Source: Parvularia atlantis (lineage: Eukaryota; Opisthokonta; Rotosphaerida). From it: DNA of 15,684 nucleotides. The stretch is taken from NCBI GenBank assembly GCA_943704415.1, contig CALSCO010001157.1, forward strand, positions 1 to 15,684, given 5' to 3'. Shown in pieces: positions 1 through 9,898 of the stretch (the first letter of the stretch is position 1; each line of letters begins with the position of its first letter). The notes under the pieces were generated by a model. It was not told the DNA's origin, did no database searches, and was given only the letters and a program-made list of their open reading frames with translations. The translations under genes and the position numbers were made by a program.

Positions 1-143
1 GGGGGGCGCGGCGATGGCGTGCGTGCGGTGCGCGGCGTGTGCGGTGCGACAGCACAGGGGCGGTGCGCCGAGACCTCGGAGCGTGAGAAACAACGCCTGC
101 CAAATGCGGATGATCGGGGACCTGTGAACGCGCGATTTTCTTT

Positions 144-1424
144 TTACACGGCAAACGCGGCAGGCGGCACGGCAGCAGACGACGCGGACGACTCGGACGC
201 GACAGAGCCGCTCGTCCCGCCGTCGCCCGTGTCGCGGTCGGCAGCCCCGCGCCCCGGATCGATCACGGCCAGCGGCGCGTAGCGGTGCGGCGAGGGCCTG
301 GCCAGCTTGACGGGCGTGGCCGCGAAGGGGTGCCCGTCCGGCGGGCCGCTCCCGGGCATGTCGTACGGCGAGGGGTCGTTGCCGCCGTACGGGTTGCGGA
401 CGAGGTCAATCTCAAACTCTGCACGCACAAAAGCGTCAGTCGCGCGCATCCAAGGCCGCACGGCGCCGGCCGCACCGCGCTTGGCGTCGCTCAGCTCCTT
501 AAAGTACTTGACGCCGGCGTAGATGCACGGCCCCTGTCGCGTGGGCACATGTGTGAGCTGCGGCGCGCACGCGTTGACGCGCGACGCACGCAGCACAGCA
601 GCGGGAAGATGATGCCAAGGATGATGAGCACAATGACCAGCACGCGCCGCGTCTGGCTGCAGAACTCGCCGCTGATCTGCTCGCCGTCGAAACCTGTGGC
701 GCGCGCGCGTGAGCGTGCGGAGCGTGCACGGGCGCATGCCGCGCGCACCGAGCAGCGAGCTGTTGGCGCCGTTCCAGAGGCCGGGCGGGATCGGGTTGCC
801 AGTCGTCTTGTCGATGACCGAGAGGATGAGGATGGTCTCGTTGGCGCCGCAGGTGAAGTCGACGCCCTTGATCGTGTACTGCCCGCCCTCGAACGCGCTC
901 TGGAACAGGAGCAGGACCTCGCCGAAAAACGCCGCGGTGAGCAGGAGCTGCCCGACGAGCATGATGAGGTACTGCGTGGCCCCGCGTCTCGCCTCAGCAC
1001 CGTCACGGCACACGCACGCACGCGGCGCAACGCACGCTGCGGAACAGGCGCAGGTTGCGGAAGAGCGCGCCGACAAAGCCGAAGACGATGAACACGAGGA
1101 ACAGGGCGTACGAGAGCATGCTGCACATCGCACGTGCGTCGCGTCAGCCACGCGCGCGCCGCCCTCGGCACCGACGCACAGGATGATGAGCCACGGCAGG
1201 ACGCCAAAGGTGGTCGTGATGGCCGGCTCGGAGGTGATGAGCACGAGCGGGGCGAAGAGGTACACGAGCACGCCCGGGACGAGCAAGATGATGACGACGA
1301 GGTTGATGATGCGCCAGTCGACCAGCCGCAGGTCGCGCAGCTCGCCCGCGGCGCCGCGCACGGCCGCCCAGAACGTGCCGAGGGCCGCGCGGGCGCGTGC
1401 GGCGTCGTTGGCGACGCGCGGCAT
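144..1424 (-). CDS. Unrecognised four-pass membrane protein (329 aa, 6 exons)
   Basis: Exons read 1424-1180, 1120-1036, 971-749, 693-590, 533-476 and 418-144; all five introns (55-64 nt) start GTGCG and end CAG, and all phases agree. The 329-aa product has a short N-terminal cytosolic-looking stretch, then hydrophobic helices near residues 38-64, 75-103, 111-134 and 200-219, and a polar Pro/Gly-rich tail of about 110 residues. The loop between helices 3 and 4 holds two cysteines (about 151 and 196) and two N-glycosylation sequons (NET near 154, NSS near 180), so it probably faces the lumen or outside and may be disulfide-bonded. A large loop between TM3 and TM4 recalls tetraspanin topology, but the CCG signature is absent, so I assign no family. 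Start: first ATG of the frame with membrane segments, 102 nt from the divergent neighbour's ATG. The gene model is firm; the function is unknown. Confidence 0.75.
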   Translation of the reverse strand: MPRVANDAARARAALGTFWAAVRGAAGELRDLRLVDWRIINLVVIILLVPGVLVYLFAPLVLITSEPAITTTFGVLPWLIILCVGAEGGARVADATHVRCAACSRTPCSSCSSSSALSARSSATCACSAACVAPRACVCRDGAEARRGATQYLIMLVGQLLLTAAFFGEVLLLFQSAFEGGQYTIKGVDFTCGANETILILSVIDKTTGNPIPPGLWNGANSSLLGARGMRPCTLRTLTRARHRFRRRADQRRVLQPDAARAGHCAHHPWHHLPAAVLRASRVNACAPQLTHVPTRQGPCIYAGVKYFKELSDAKRGAAGAVRPWMRATDAFVRAEFEIDLVRNPYGGNDPSPYDMPGSGPPDGHPFAATPVKLARPSPHRYAPLAVIDPGRGAADRDTGDGGTSGSVASESSASSAAVPPAAFAV

Positions 1425-1526
1425 CGGTGACGGACGACAGGGGAAAAATCGACTAAGTCCCGGACGCAGCGTGCCCCTCAAGCCGTTTCGACTCAGTCTT
1501 CCGTCCGCAGCGTCGTCCGCACGGCG
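1425..1526. promoter_or_regulatory. Shared divergent promoter with two palindromic GACTNAGTC motifs
   Basis: Only 102 nt separate the start codons of the membrane protein (minus) and the TPR protein (plus), so both must be driven from here. Two near-identical 11-mers TCGACTAAGTC and TCGACTCAGTC lie at 1449-1459 and 1488-1498; their cores (1451-1459 and 1490-1498) are 9-bp palindromes of the form GACTNAGTC, 39 nt apart. This resembles a dimeric (for example bZIP-type) binding site. The binding factor is inference. Confidence 0.5.
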
Positions 1527-2400
1527 ATGGACGCGACGGCCCTGCTCACGCCGCCGCAGCTCCTGCTGGAGATGCTCTCCAAGTCGCTCAACTACGGCGC
1601 GCTCGGGAGGACACCGCGGCCGTCGTCGTCCGAGAAGGCGCGCTTGCGGAAGGGGGGCACGGCGCGCGGCATCCGACTGACCCCGGCGCGCACGGCACGC
1701 GCGCGCACCGACGCAGGAGTACATCACGGGTGTGCGCGACATCGGCATGAGCAAGTGGGGGCGCGCGGTCGAGCACCTGACCGAGGCCGTCGCCATCGCC
1801 ACGCGCGAGGCCGGCGCGTCCGACGGCGACCTCGAGCTGTGCGCGCTGTCCAAGGGCGCGCTCGGCTACGCAAAGGCCGCCACGGGCGACCTCGCCGCGG
1901 CCCTCGAGCTGTACAAGGAGACGCTGCCGATCTGGCAGGGCATCCACGGCGCGACTGCGGGCCAGCTCACGTGCGTCCACGCCGACATCGCCACCCTCAC
2001 CGAGGCCCTTGGGCGCTCGTCCGAGGCCTACAGCTACCTCGAGGCGTTCCAGAAGACACTCATTGAGGCCAAGGGGCCCGACGACATCGACGTGCTCGGG
2101 TGCGTGCGTGTTAAGTGACGTGCGCAATGCAGCGTAGCGCGTGCTGACGGCCGTCGCCGTCGCCAAACGCCCAGCATCTCGCTCTCGCTCGCGAGCAACC
2201 TGAGCCGACGACAGCTGTCGGAGCAGGCCGAGGACATCTTTGTCGCGACGATCGAGAAGCTGCGCCAGCTCAAGCGGCCAGAGCTGCAGCAGGCCCTGTC
2301 GATGTACTACGAGCACCTGCACGCGTACCAGAAGAACGACAAGGCCAAGGAGGTCAAGGCCGAGATCCTCAAGATGATCCAGGCGTCGAAGCGGAAGTAG
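1527..2400 (+). CDS. TPR-like helical repeat protein (239 aa, 3 exons)
   Basis: Exons 1527-1637, 1717-2099 and 2175-2400. Intron 2 is a normal GTGCG...CAG intron. Intron 1 has no GTGCG donor; the phase-consistent solution is a GC-AG intron with AAG|GCGCGC at 1638 and a CTGAC branch point before the 1716 acceptor. Residues about 45-150 contain amphipathic helix pairs with TPR/kinesin-light-chain spacing (a W-x3-A-x2-H-L-x-E-A-V helix, then A-L-G-Y-A and A-L-E-L-Y-K-E-T-L), typical of protein-binding scaffolds. The C-terminal 75 residues are charged and helical and end in a basic ASKRK tail. No catalytic motif, signal peptide or membrane segment is visible. The partner is unknown. Exon 1 is the least certain part, because it depends on the GC donor. 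Confidence 0.7.
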
Positions 2401-2541
2401 CGCTGCCGTTGCCGCCGTGCCCCCTGTGGCCCTCGAGCATACCCTCCCCATTGTCGCCCCTTCCTCCCCGCTTGTCGCCGTCGTGCGATCTGTTCTTTTT
2501 CGGTTCACATCAGCGCAGTGCGGCGGCGGCGGCTGAACCGG
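2401..2541. other. Convergent 3' intergenic spacer (TPR gene / CZIB)
   Basis: This 141-nt spacer lies between the two stop codons. It is pyrimidine-rich on the plus strand (runs such as CCCCTTCCTCCCC and GTTCTTTTT near 2458-2500) and has no open frame that continues either gene. It must hold both polyadenylation regions. No canonical AATAAA is present on either strand. Confidence 0.5.
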
Positions 2542-3229
2542 CTACAACTTGACCAAGCGGAACGCGACCTCGCTGATGCTCACGGGGCACTTGGCCTCGT
2601 CGTCGTACTCGCTCCAGCCGTCGCGGTCGCTCAGGTCGATCTCGGTGAACGTGCGCGCCGACTCGGCGCCCTTTGCGCAGAATTCGGCCTGGCGTCGCCG
2701 GTTGCGGCGTCAGCACGGCCAGCACGCCATTCGCAGGTCGGTGCCGCACCTGCATCGGCACGAATGCCGTCACCTCGACGCCGCGGCCCTCGAACACGGC
2801 CAGCGGCTGCCACCCGGCCACGTCCGGTGTCAGCGGCCGGTCGCGGTGCTCCTCGACCACGTCCAGCGTCATGCTGCCGCGGCAGAACTTGCACTGCGCT
2901 CGTGTCAGCGTGCGTGTGCGCGGCAGGCGGCGCGGCGCGCCTTCATCACAAAGTTTGCCTCGCCGCGGCCGCCGGGCATCTCGTGCCGCTCGCCGCGGTC
3001 GACGACGACGGGCCTGTCGTGCGCCTCGTTGCACGCCGTGCACCGGATCTGGCACCGCCACCGTAAGCACCTCGCACGCAGGCGCACGCGGGCCGTACCC
3101 GCAGCGACCACTGGCAGGGCTCCTCGATCGTCACCTGCGTGACGTTCTCGAGCTGCGCGCACCACTGCAGCTGCTGGCGCTGCGCGTCGTCTCAGCCTTG
3201 CGCAACCCGAAGCCGAGACGACGCACCAT
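2542..3229 (-). CDS. CZIB: CXXC-motif zinc-binding protein, CZIB/C1orf123 (DUF866) family, 160 aa
   Basis: Exons 3229-3227, 3179-3099, 3048-2941, 2893-2750 and 2688-2542. The spliced protein is 160 aa, the same length as human C1orf123/CZIB as I know it. Landmarks fall in family order: LENVT near residue 11; the first zinc knuckle C-T-A-C at 31/34; the second C-K-F-C at 65/68, after FVMK; a GVEV/VPMQ segment; AKGAES; then EIDLSD and a WSEYDDEAKCPVSISEV tail. The four cysteines of the two CXXC pairs are expected to bind one zinc. The family is a conserved cytosolic protein of poorly defined role. The first coding exon is only the ATG, followed at once by a 47-nt intron. Intron 2 uses GTACGG and intron 3 is GC-AG (AAG|GCGCGC at 2940), supported by the seamless FVMK-CKFC junction. 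The start lies 26 nt from the INTS2 start. Confidence 0.92.
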
Positions 3230-3255
3230 CTGTACGAGCACTTGTGCGTTGCTAA
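3230..3255. promoter_or_regulatory. INTS2: 26-nt divergent start-codon interval (CZIB / INTS2)
   Basis: This is the whole sequence between the CZIB ATG (3229, minus) and the INTS2 ATG (3256, plus). An in-frame TAA at 3253-3255 sits directly before the INTS2 ATG and blocks upstream extension of that exon. No TATA-like element fits. At least one transcript's leader or core promoter must therefore overlap the other gene's first exon or intron. Confidence 0.6.
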
Positions 3256-6200
3256 ATGGACACCGCGATGTACACGGAGGCCGACTACGGCTGGCAGGCC
3301 GCGGCGCTGCTCGAGACGCGCCGCACGCTCGACAAGTGGGGCGCCGACGGGGTTCCGGGCGCGCGTCCGCCGCGCATCGGCGAGCTGGGTGCCGATCTGG
3401 CGACGCTGACCGAGCCGCAGGGGCTGGCGGCGGCGTTCGAGGGCGCGGGCGCGCAGGCGCGGATCCGGTGCGCACCGATCAATGCGGCAACGGCGACGCA
3501 GCCGGCTCAAATCGGCTCCGCAGGCTGTGCCTCGCCGAGGCCGCGCGCGTGCACGACGCGCTCGAGCGTGCGCGGGGCCGTAGCCGCTCGCACGACGTCG
3601 TCATGGCCCTCGCCTCGGACCTGTTCGACTCGCCGATCTTTGTTGACGACGTCGCCGCCATCCTCGCCGTCGCGCGGGCCAAGCTGCCGGGCGTCGTCAC
3701 GGTCGAAGTGCGCGGTGGCACGGCGCGCCGTGCCGTGCCGTGGTCGTGCTGATCCACCGCCGCAGCACGTCACGCGCGTGCTCGGCAACAGCGGCGCCGG
3801 CGAGGCCGCGCTAGTGCAGTGGGCGCGGCTGCAGCCGGCCGAGGTCGACGACGTGCTCGCGCAGCTCGTGCGGCATCTACAGGCGCAGCTCGTGCCCGTG
3901 CACCGTGCGCGGTGCGCGGCGTCCGCCATGCGATGACCACTGCGGCTCACGCGCGTGCGCCCGGCAGCGCGCTCATCGTCGGCCTGCTCGAGATCGACCG
4001 CGCGCTGTGCTGGAGCGTGCGCCGGGCGCTCGTGCGCGAGACGCTGCTGCCAGAGCTCGTGCTGGAGCTGTCGGGCGCGGCGTGGTGCAACGACGAAGTC
4101 CGTGCGCGCGCGGCATCACGTTGCGCGACTCACGATCGCGCGTGCTGCAGCTCAACTTTTGCTGCCAGCTGCTCGTGCAGGAGGCCAAGTGGGTCCGGCC
4201 GCACTCGGCCATCGGCGCGCTCGTCGCCGACACGATGCGCCGGCACCTCGCCGCCGACACGCCCGCGCCCGCAACTGCACCCGCGTCAGCGACGCTCGTG
4301 CGGCTCGCGTGCCTCGCGCTCGGCCGTCAGATCAGCGTACCGTCGGCGGCAGAGCTGCCGGGGCTGCTGGCGCGCGCCCATCGGCACGTGCACCTCAGCT
4401 TTGCGCTCATCACGCTGCTCCCGCATAGCCGCGAGTGTGAGGTGCGCCGCTTACCTCGAGCGCATCCGCGTGCGTGTGTGACCGGGCCCGAAGGACATGG
4501 TTGAGTCGTTCCTGAGCGCGCTATTGGCCAACCTGGGCGGCAAGCAGGACTTCCTGCCCTGGATCCTGGACCTGTACGCGTTGCCGTCGGCCAACCGTCT
4601 CGCGGGTCTTTTGACGCCGCGCCTGCGCCACACGCTTGGCCTCGGCGCCGACGAGCACGTCAACCTCGGTGCGCGAACGCCACGACGCCTGCGCCTGTCG
4701 TGCTGACGCCGTATGTGGCGCAGACGACACGCAGTTGACGTGGTTGCATCGCGTCGTTGTGTTCACGCTGGTGCCGCGCGACACGCTCGCGCAGCTGGTG
4801 CTGTCCTCGCCACCCATCCCGCTCGTGCGTCCTGCGTCCTGCGTGCTATCGCTGCCGTGGCACTGACCCGCGCGACGTGCACCCAGCTGGCCAAAGGCTC
4901 GCACCACCCCGTGCTGGCCACCGTGCACGGCCTCGTCAGTAGCGGCGCACTGCGCAACAGCGACGCCAACCCGCAGCCGTGGCTGCTGGCACAGCTGCGC
5001 AGCTGCGCCGAGCCGGTAGATCCGCGCATGCCGCCGTTGCTGCGCGACTACGCGATGAGGTGTGGGTCCGATCGGCCCCGCGCACCCGTGGCTGACAGCC
5101 GCGACGTGCAGCGGGCTGCCCAAGCTGGCCGACAAGGACGTGCTAAGCTTCTTCAAGACGGCACCGCTCGTCTCGCAGGCGCTCGTGCTCTACTACGTTT
5201 TGTTGGTCAACGAGATCACGTCGCCGTCGTTGTCCTCGTCAGTGTCAACTGCGACGGCATGGCTGTCGGCCGCGCAGCTGACCGCACACAAGCGTACACT
5301 TGCTGCGCGTGTCGCTGCGCATGTGCGGCTGCTGATGGCGCGCGCACACCCGCTCAGCGTACCCGTCGGCCATCATGAACCGCATCCCGCTACGCGCGGT
5401 CGTGCTGCAGCTGGACGAGCGCGTGGCAGCGGGCGCGGACTACGACGCGCTGCTGCCGCACCTCGTCGCTCTCGCCGCCGCGCAGTACCCGCACACGTTT
5501 GGCGTGGGCGAAACGCTGCTGTGGGAGGCGACGCAGGAGCGGTGCGGTCGTGGCCGCGACGTCTGCGCACAAACTGACAGACGACACTCGCCAGCCTGCC
5601 TTGCGATGCGCAAATGGAGCTGTCGCTGCGCAGCCTCGCGCACCGCCTCGCCTTTCCGGACGCGCCCGACAATGGCGGCCCGCGCGGCGTTGGCTGGGTG
5701 CGCGGTGTGCTCGAGGACGCAGCGACGCCCGACGAGGTCTTGCAGACCTGTGCGTCGCGTGCGCCGATGCTGGGCGCTGCTGACGCACCGCGCCTGTCCC
5801 AGTGCTCGTGTGGATGGCGCGGTGGCCGCCTGCGCGTCTGGGCGCGTTTCGCACGAGCCTCGTTGGCCGCGTACTGCCGGGACGCATCACACCGCCGGCG
5901 AGCCCGCGCAGCCTCCAGGACGCCTTCCGCGCCGTGTGGCAGCGGCTGTGCCTGGCTGACCCCGCCTCCGTCTGGCTCGAGACGTGGTGGGCGTTTGCGC
6001 CGGCCGACGCCCGCACGACCGTTGCGACGTCCGACACGCTGCAGCAGAACCCGCTACTGGTGCGCACCTTGTCCTCGTTGACGACACGCGTCTGACGGCG
6101 CTGGCCACGCGCTCACCCAGGTCTTCCAGTGCCAGCCGCACGTCCTGCGCTCGCCCGTCCTGCACGGCCTGCTGCTGCAGTGCTTGCGTGGATGGATGGT

Positions 6201-7164
6201 CGCCAACCACCGCTGGCTGGTGGCGCTGCCGCCGCCCAAGTCGCGGCGTGACCCTGGGTCCAAGGTGCGCTCGTGCTGCTGCAGTGCCCACAGCCCCTCT
6301 GAGCGCGCACGCGCAGACGGTGGGGACGCCGATCGAGAAGGGCGCGCTGGAGGCGATGCAGGCGAGCGCGGTTGTGCAAATGCTGCTCGAGGTGTGCCAG
6401 CCGGGCAGCGGGCCGTACGAGAGCGAGGGTGAGCAATGCGTGTGTGCGTACGCGCTCGCGTGCTGACCGCCGCGCGCGTAGGCGACTGGGAGGAGGTCAT
6501 GGGGTCGACGTGCCTGTTCCTGCACCAGCTCTTCATCGACTTTGACTGGAACGTGCGCGCGATCAACATGCCCACGACCGTGCCGCGCCTCGTGCACCAT
6601 CAGGGCTACGACCGCGCGCTGCTGCCGCTGACGGTCAACGGCATCGCGTCGATGCGTGCGTGTTCCCGTGCCGCCTCAGCGCGCGACTGAACCGGGCGCA
6701 GACGTGTGTCTCGACTTTGTGCCAGAGCTCTTTGCGAGCGCGTACCGACCGACGGTTGTCTTCGCGGCACACCTCGCGGCGCAGCTCGCGCTCAAATACC
6801 CCATGCCGCGCAGCCGCGACATCGTGCGGCAGCTGCTGGACACGCTCGCGCGCAAGACACGCGCCGCGACCGAGCCCGCGCAGTTCTGGGCCGAGATCCT
6901 GCCGGCGATGCCGACGATCGTGCGCGCGTTTGAGGAGCTCGCGCCGGACGTGCTGCAATGGCTGCAGGGTGCGCTCGCTCCCGCATTTGCACGCGATCCG
7001 GCTGACGCCCCGCGCGTGCAGCCCTCGCGGACGCCTTCTCGACCGGCACGGACGCGAATACGCCCGGGACGTTCGGCAAGGCGATCGATGAGACGGTGGC
7101 GCAAGTGTGCGACGCGCTCGTGGGCCACCCGATCGGGCACGGCCTGCGGGTCAACGACTGCTAA
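3256..7164 (+). CDS. INTS2: Integrator complex subunit 2 (INTS2), 1009 aa, 17 exons
   Basis: Exons 3256-3467, 3524-3707, 3766-3911, 3968-4097, 4151-4441, 4494-4668, 4724-4824, 4887-5059, 5112-5293, 5358-5541, 5595-5749, 5803-6059, 6121-6264, 6317-6428, 6482-6655, 6702-6968 and 7022-7164; phases agree throughout. INTS2 is a helical scaffold of Integrator, the nuclear complex that cleaves snRNAs and terminates paused Pol II transcripts. Blocks in family order: SDLFDSPIFVDDVA (early), ALVLYYVLLVNE near 494-505, YPSAIMNRIPL, NPLLVFQCQPHVLRSPVLHGLL, SAVVQMLLEVC, LLPLTVNGIASM joined to HVCLDFVPELF near 874, and a conserved C-terminal helical tail. It is shorter than the human protein (about 1200 aa), mostly in linkers. 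Weak joins: intron 4 donor GTCCGT, intron 5 acceptor AAG, intron 9 donor GTACAC (GTGTCG 15 nt downstream is also in phase). ATG 3268 is an alternative start. Confidence 0.93.
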
Positions 7165-7193
7165 AGGTGGCGGTTCCCTCTATGATCGTTGTG
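7165..7193. other. 29-nt convergent stop-to-stop spacer
   Basis: INTS2 ends with TAA at 7162-7164 and the minus-strand gene ends with TAG at 7196-7194, leaving 29 nt. Neither polyadenylation region fits here, so each mRNA must end inside the other gene's antisense strand. Confidence 0.7.
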
Positions 7194-9854
7194 CTAGACA
7201 GAGACGCTCGGCCGCGCAAACGCCATGATCGACGTCTGGAAGAAGTCGCGCGTGGTGTGGGCGAGCAGCGCGAGATGTGCGCGGCAGAGACTCATGATCG
7301 CCTTGACCTGCGGCACGCGCGCGGGGCCGGTCAGCATTGCACGGAGGCGGCTGCGTGCGTGCCTTGGTGCGGTCGAGCTTGTCAGCGCCGAGGTCGTTGA
7401 TGCGTCCGTTCATGTACTTGAACTGCTCGGCCATCTGCCCGGCCGCGCCCTTCATCGCCTGCCGAGAGCGCGTGAGCAGCGCCCGGCCGTCACTGGCGCC
7501 GCACCGCCGACAGGGTCGACGCGTGCACGCCGCCCAGGCAGAACCACAGCAGCCAGCACAGCGCGTACAGCCGGTTGTAGTCGGTGTCGTTGCCGCGCGC
7601 GTCGAGCGGGAGGAACAGCGTGTGCAGCTGCGCCACCGACAGCACGCTCGTCGCCCCGGCCAGGTCCGGCCCGCGTCCCAGGCGGGCATTGAGAAGCCGC
7701 TCGCGTTCTGCAGGCTCCTGCGGCACTGCGGCTGTGTCCTGTTTGTCGCGCAGCACTGTCGCGCGCTCGGTGAGCACGGCGGCGGCAGGCAGACACCGAG
7801 CGCGCACCCTTGTCGTCGGCCGCGGCCGTGCGCACGAGCCACAGCGACGCGAGACGCGCGCGCAGCTCGGCGCCGGCCCCGGGCGTCGGCGGCACAGCAC
7901 GCAGGACGTACTGCGCGACGGCAGCGGTCAGTTGCGGCACGCTGCGGCCGTGCGTGCGCGCGCACCATCGCGACCCAGAACGGGCGCAGCTCGCGCAGGC
8001 GGTGCAGCTGCGGCCCGTCTGGCCCGAACGCGGCGTCCTGCACGGCCGCGGCGAGGTGCTGCGGGCCGTGTCAGCAGCGACCCGCGCATGCCCGGGCGGT
8101 GCGCACCTCCAGCGGTCGCTGCGCGCGATGCCACGCCTGGAGGAGCACGGCGAGTACGCCGTCGAGCGCGCCGACGATCGGGGCAAAGTGCCGGTCGAGC
8201 TTCATCGTCAGCACGTGCGCAAACGTGTGCGCCACGCCGTCCATGTCATCGAGGCTGCGCCACGGTGCCAGTCAGCGGAGGCAGACCGGCAGGAATGATG
8301 CGCGCACGTTGCCGCCACGCCCGCGCAGTAGACGCGCAGCGCGCACTCCAGGCGCAGCAGCGACGCCGACTTGAACAGCAGCGCTGGCGGCGCCGGCGGC
8401 GTGAGAACGGCTGTGCACGGGGAGCGGCACGCACAGTCGGGCGACGCCGGGGCCGCGTCCCGCCGCAGCTGAAACGTCGCGTGCTCGGCGACGGGCCGCA
8501 GCGGCATGTACGCGGCCAGCAGCGCCCCGAGCCGGTCGGCTGTGACGCGCCAGAAGCACTGCGCAGGCGCGGAGGACACGCCATGCGCGGGCCACGGGTC
8601 CATGTCGGAGCTCGGGAAGGGCGCGTGTGACTGCGAGCGCGGCTGAGCACATTCCTTGCCGACTGCGCGCGGCCAGGCACATGCCTCGTCGTCAACGCGC
8701 GCGAGCGACAGCAGCAGGCGCTGGGCGTGCGTGATCACCGCCGGCAGCTCGCTCGTCAGGAGCACGTTGTACAGCCACGCGCCGACCCAGGCGCGGGCCG
8801 TGCGCTCGTCGGAGTTGGCCGGGCGGGCGAGCATCTCGCGCAGCCATCCGCCCGTGACGCAGCACTCGAGCAGCTTTAGGTCGTCTGGCGCGGGCTGTGA
8901 GCACACGCCGCCACCAACCCGACGTGTGGCGCACCGCGGCTGCGCAGCAGCAGCTCGACCATGCGTCGCCAGCGCTCCGGGAGCGGCCCGTCGGCCTCGA
9001 CAGGGTTGCACAGCGCAACGAGCTCGGTCTGCGCAGCATCATCGCGTTAGCGCTTGCGTGCAGGGTTTCGCACTCGTCTTCGAACCGTATCAGGATCATG
9101 CGCGGTGGCGAGCACGGGCCGCAACTCGTCGATATCGGTCGCCATGTGCGTCATCTGCGTCGCGGCGTGAGTGCGCACCGACAGCAGCGACGAGGCACGG
9201 CGTACCGCGCGAAACTTCATCGCCGTGTCGCCCAGGCCGGCCTCCGACAACGCGTCGCGCTCGGCGCGCTCCCTGGGCTCGGTCGTGGGCGGCCCTGCAT
9301 GGCTGTCGTCGTCGTTGTCGTCGTCGTCGTCCGCCTGCAAGCAGACGAAGTCATGCACTGCGAGCGCTACAGAAGCACGCACGAGCAGCACGGCGAGGGT
9401 GAGCTTGTACGTGGGGCGCGGCGCCGTCGAGAAACGGTTCAGCAGCTCCATGCTGCGGTCGATGCGCATGGCAGCCCCGCCGCGGCCGCGGCCGCGCCCG
9501 TTCATCTGCGCGCCGCGTGGGCGCCTCAGCTGAAGCGCGGAGCAAGCACGCGGAGCGCACCGGCGTGACGAGCCCGCTGCTCGGCGACCGCGCCGAGCGC
9601 ACCGACGAACCGGACGACGAGGTCGACGAGGTCGACGACGCTCCCGCGCTGCCGAGCTGGCCCGAGCGGCGCAATCCGCTGTCGGTTGGCGTCTCGGGCG
9701 TGGGCGCTGGCGTGAGGATCGAGCGTCTTGCGGGGTCGTTCTTGTCGTCGTCACCGTTGTCGAACATGAAGACGTCGGCCGCAGCGGCGGGCGGCGGCGG
9801 CGGCGGTTTGGGCGCGCGCATGACCTGCCGGAAGAGCTCGTCGCCCGCGCGTAG

Positions 9855-9898
<44 letters not shown>

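Noticed and set aside
16-25. RRIVDFLRR-like helix (protein residues 16-25 of the 842-aa product) as a true PIP box
   Set aside because: The essential Gln and the second aromatic are missing. Kept only as a weak resemblance.
1-143. A further gene at the left edge
   Set aside because: A plus-strand frame from 19 to 282 exists, but it has no recognisable protein pattern and overlaps the 3' end of the membrane-protein gene. I see nothing supportable there.
144-1853. A single uninterrupted 569-aa minus-strand protein
   Set aside because: The frame stays open only because introns in GC-rich DNA lack stops. The real gene starts at 1424, switches frame at introns, and yields clean membrane helices only after splicing. 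The part above 1424 is antisense to the TPR gene.
5374-5382. Alternative start of INTS2 exon 10 as a separate gene beginning MNRIPL
   Set aside because: The segment continues the INTS2 alignment (YPSAIMNRIPL) once intron 9 is removed.
7459-7493. A 35-nt intron with donor GTGACG in the 842-aa gene
   Set aside because: The phases do not match the next exon. The consensus GTGCGG donor at 7504 does, giving a 46-nt intron.
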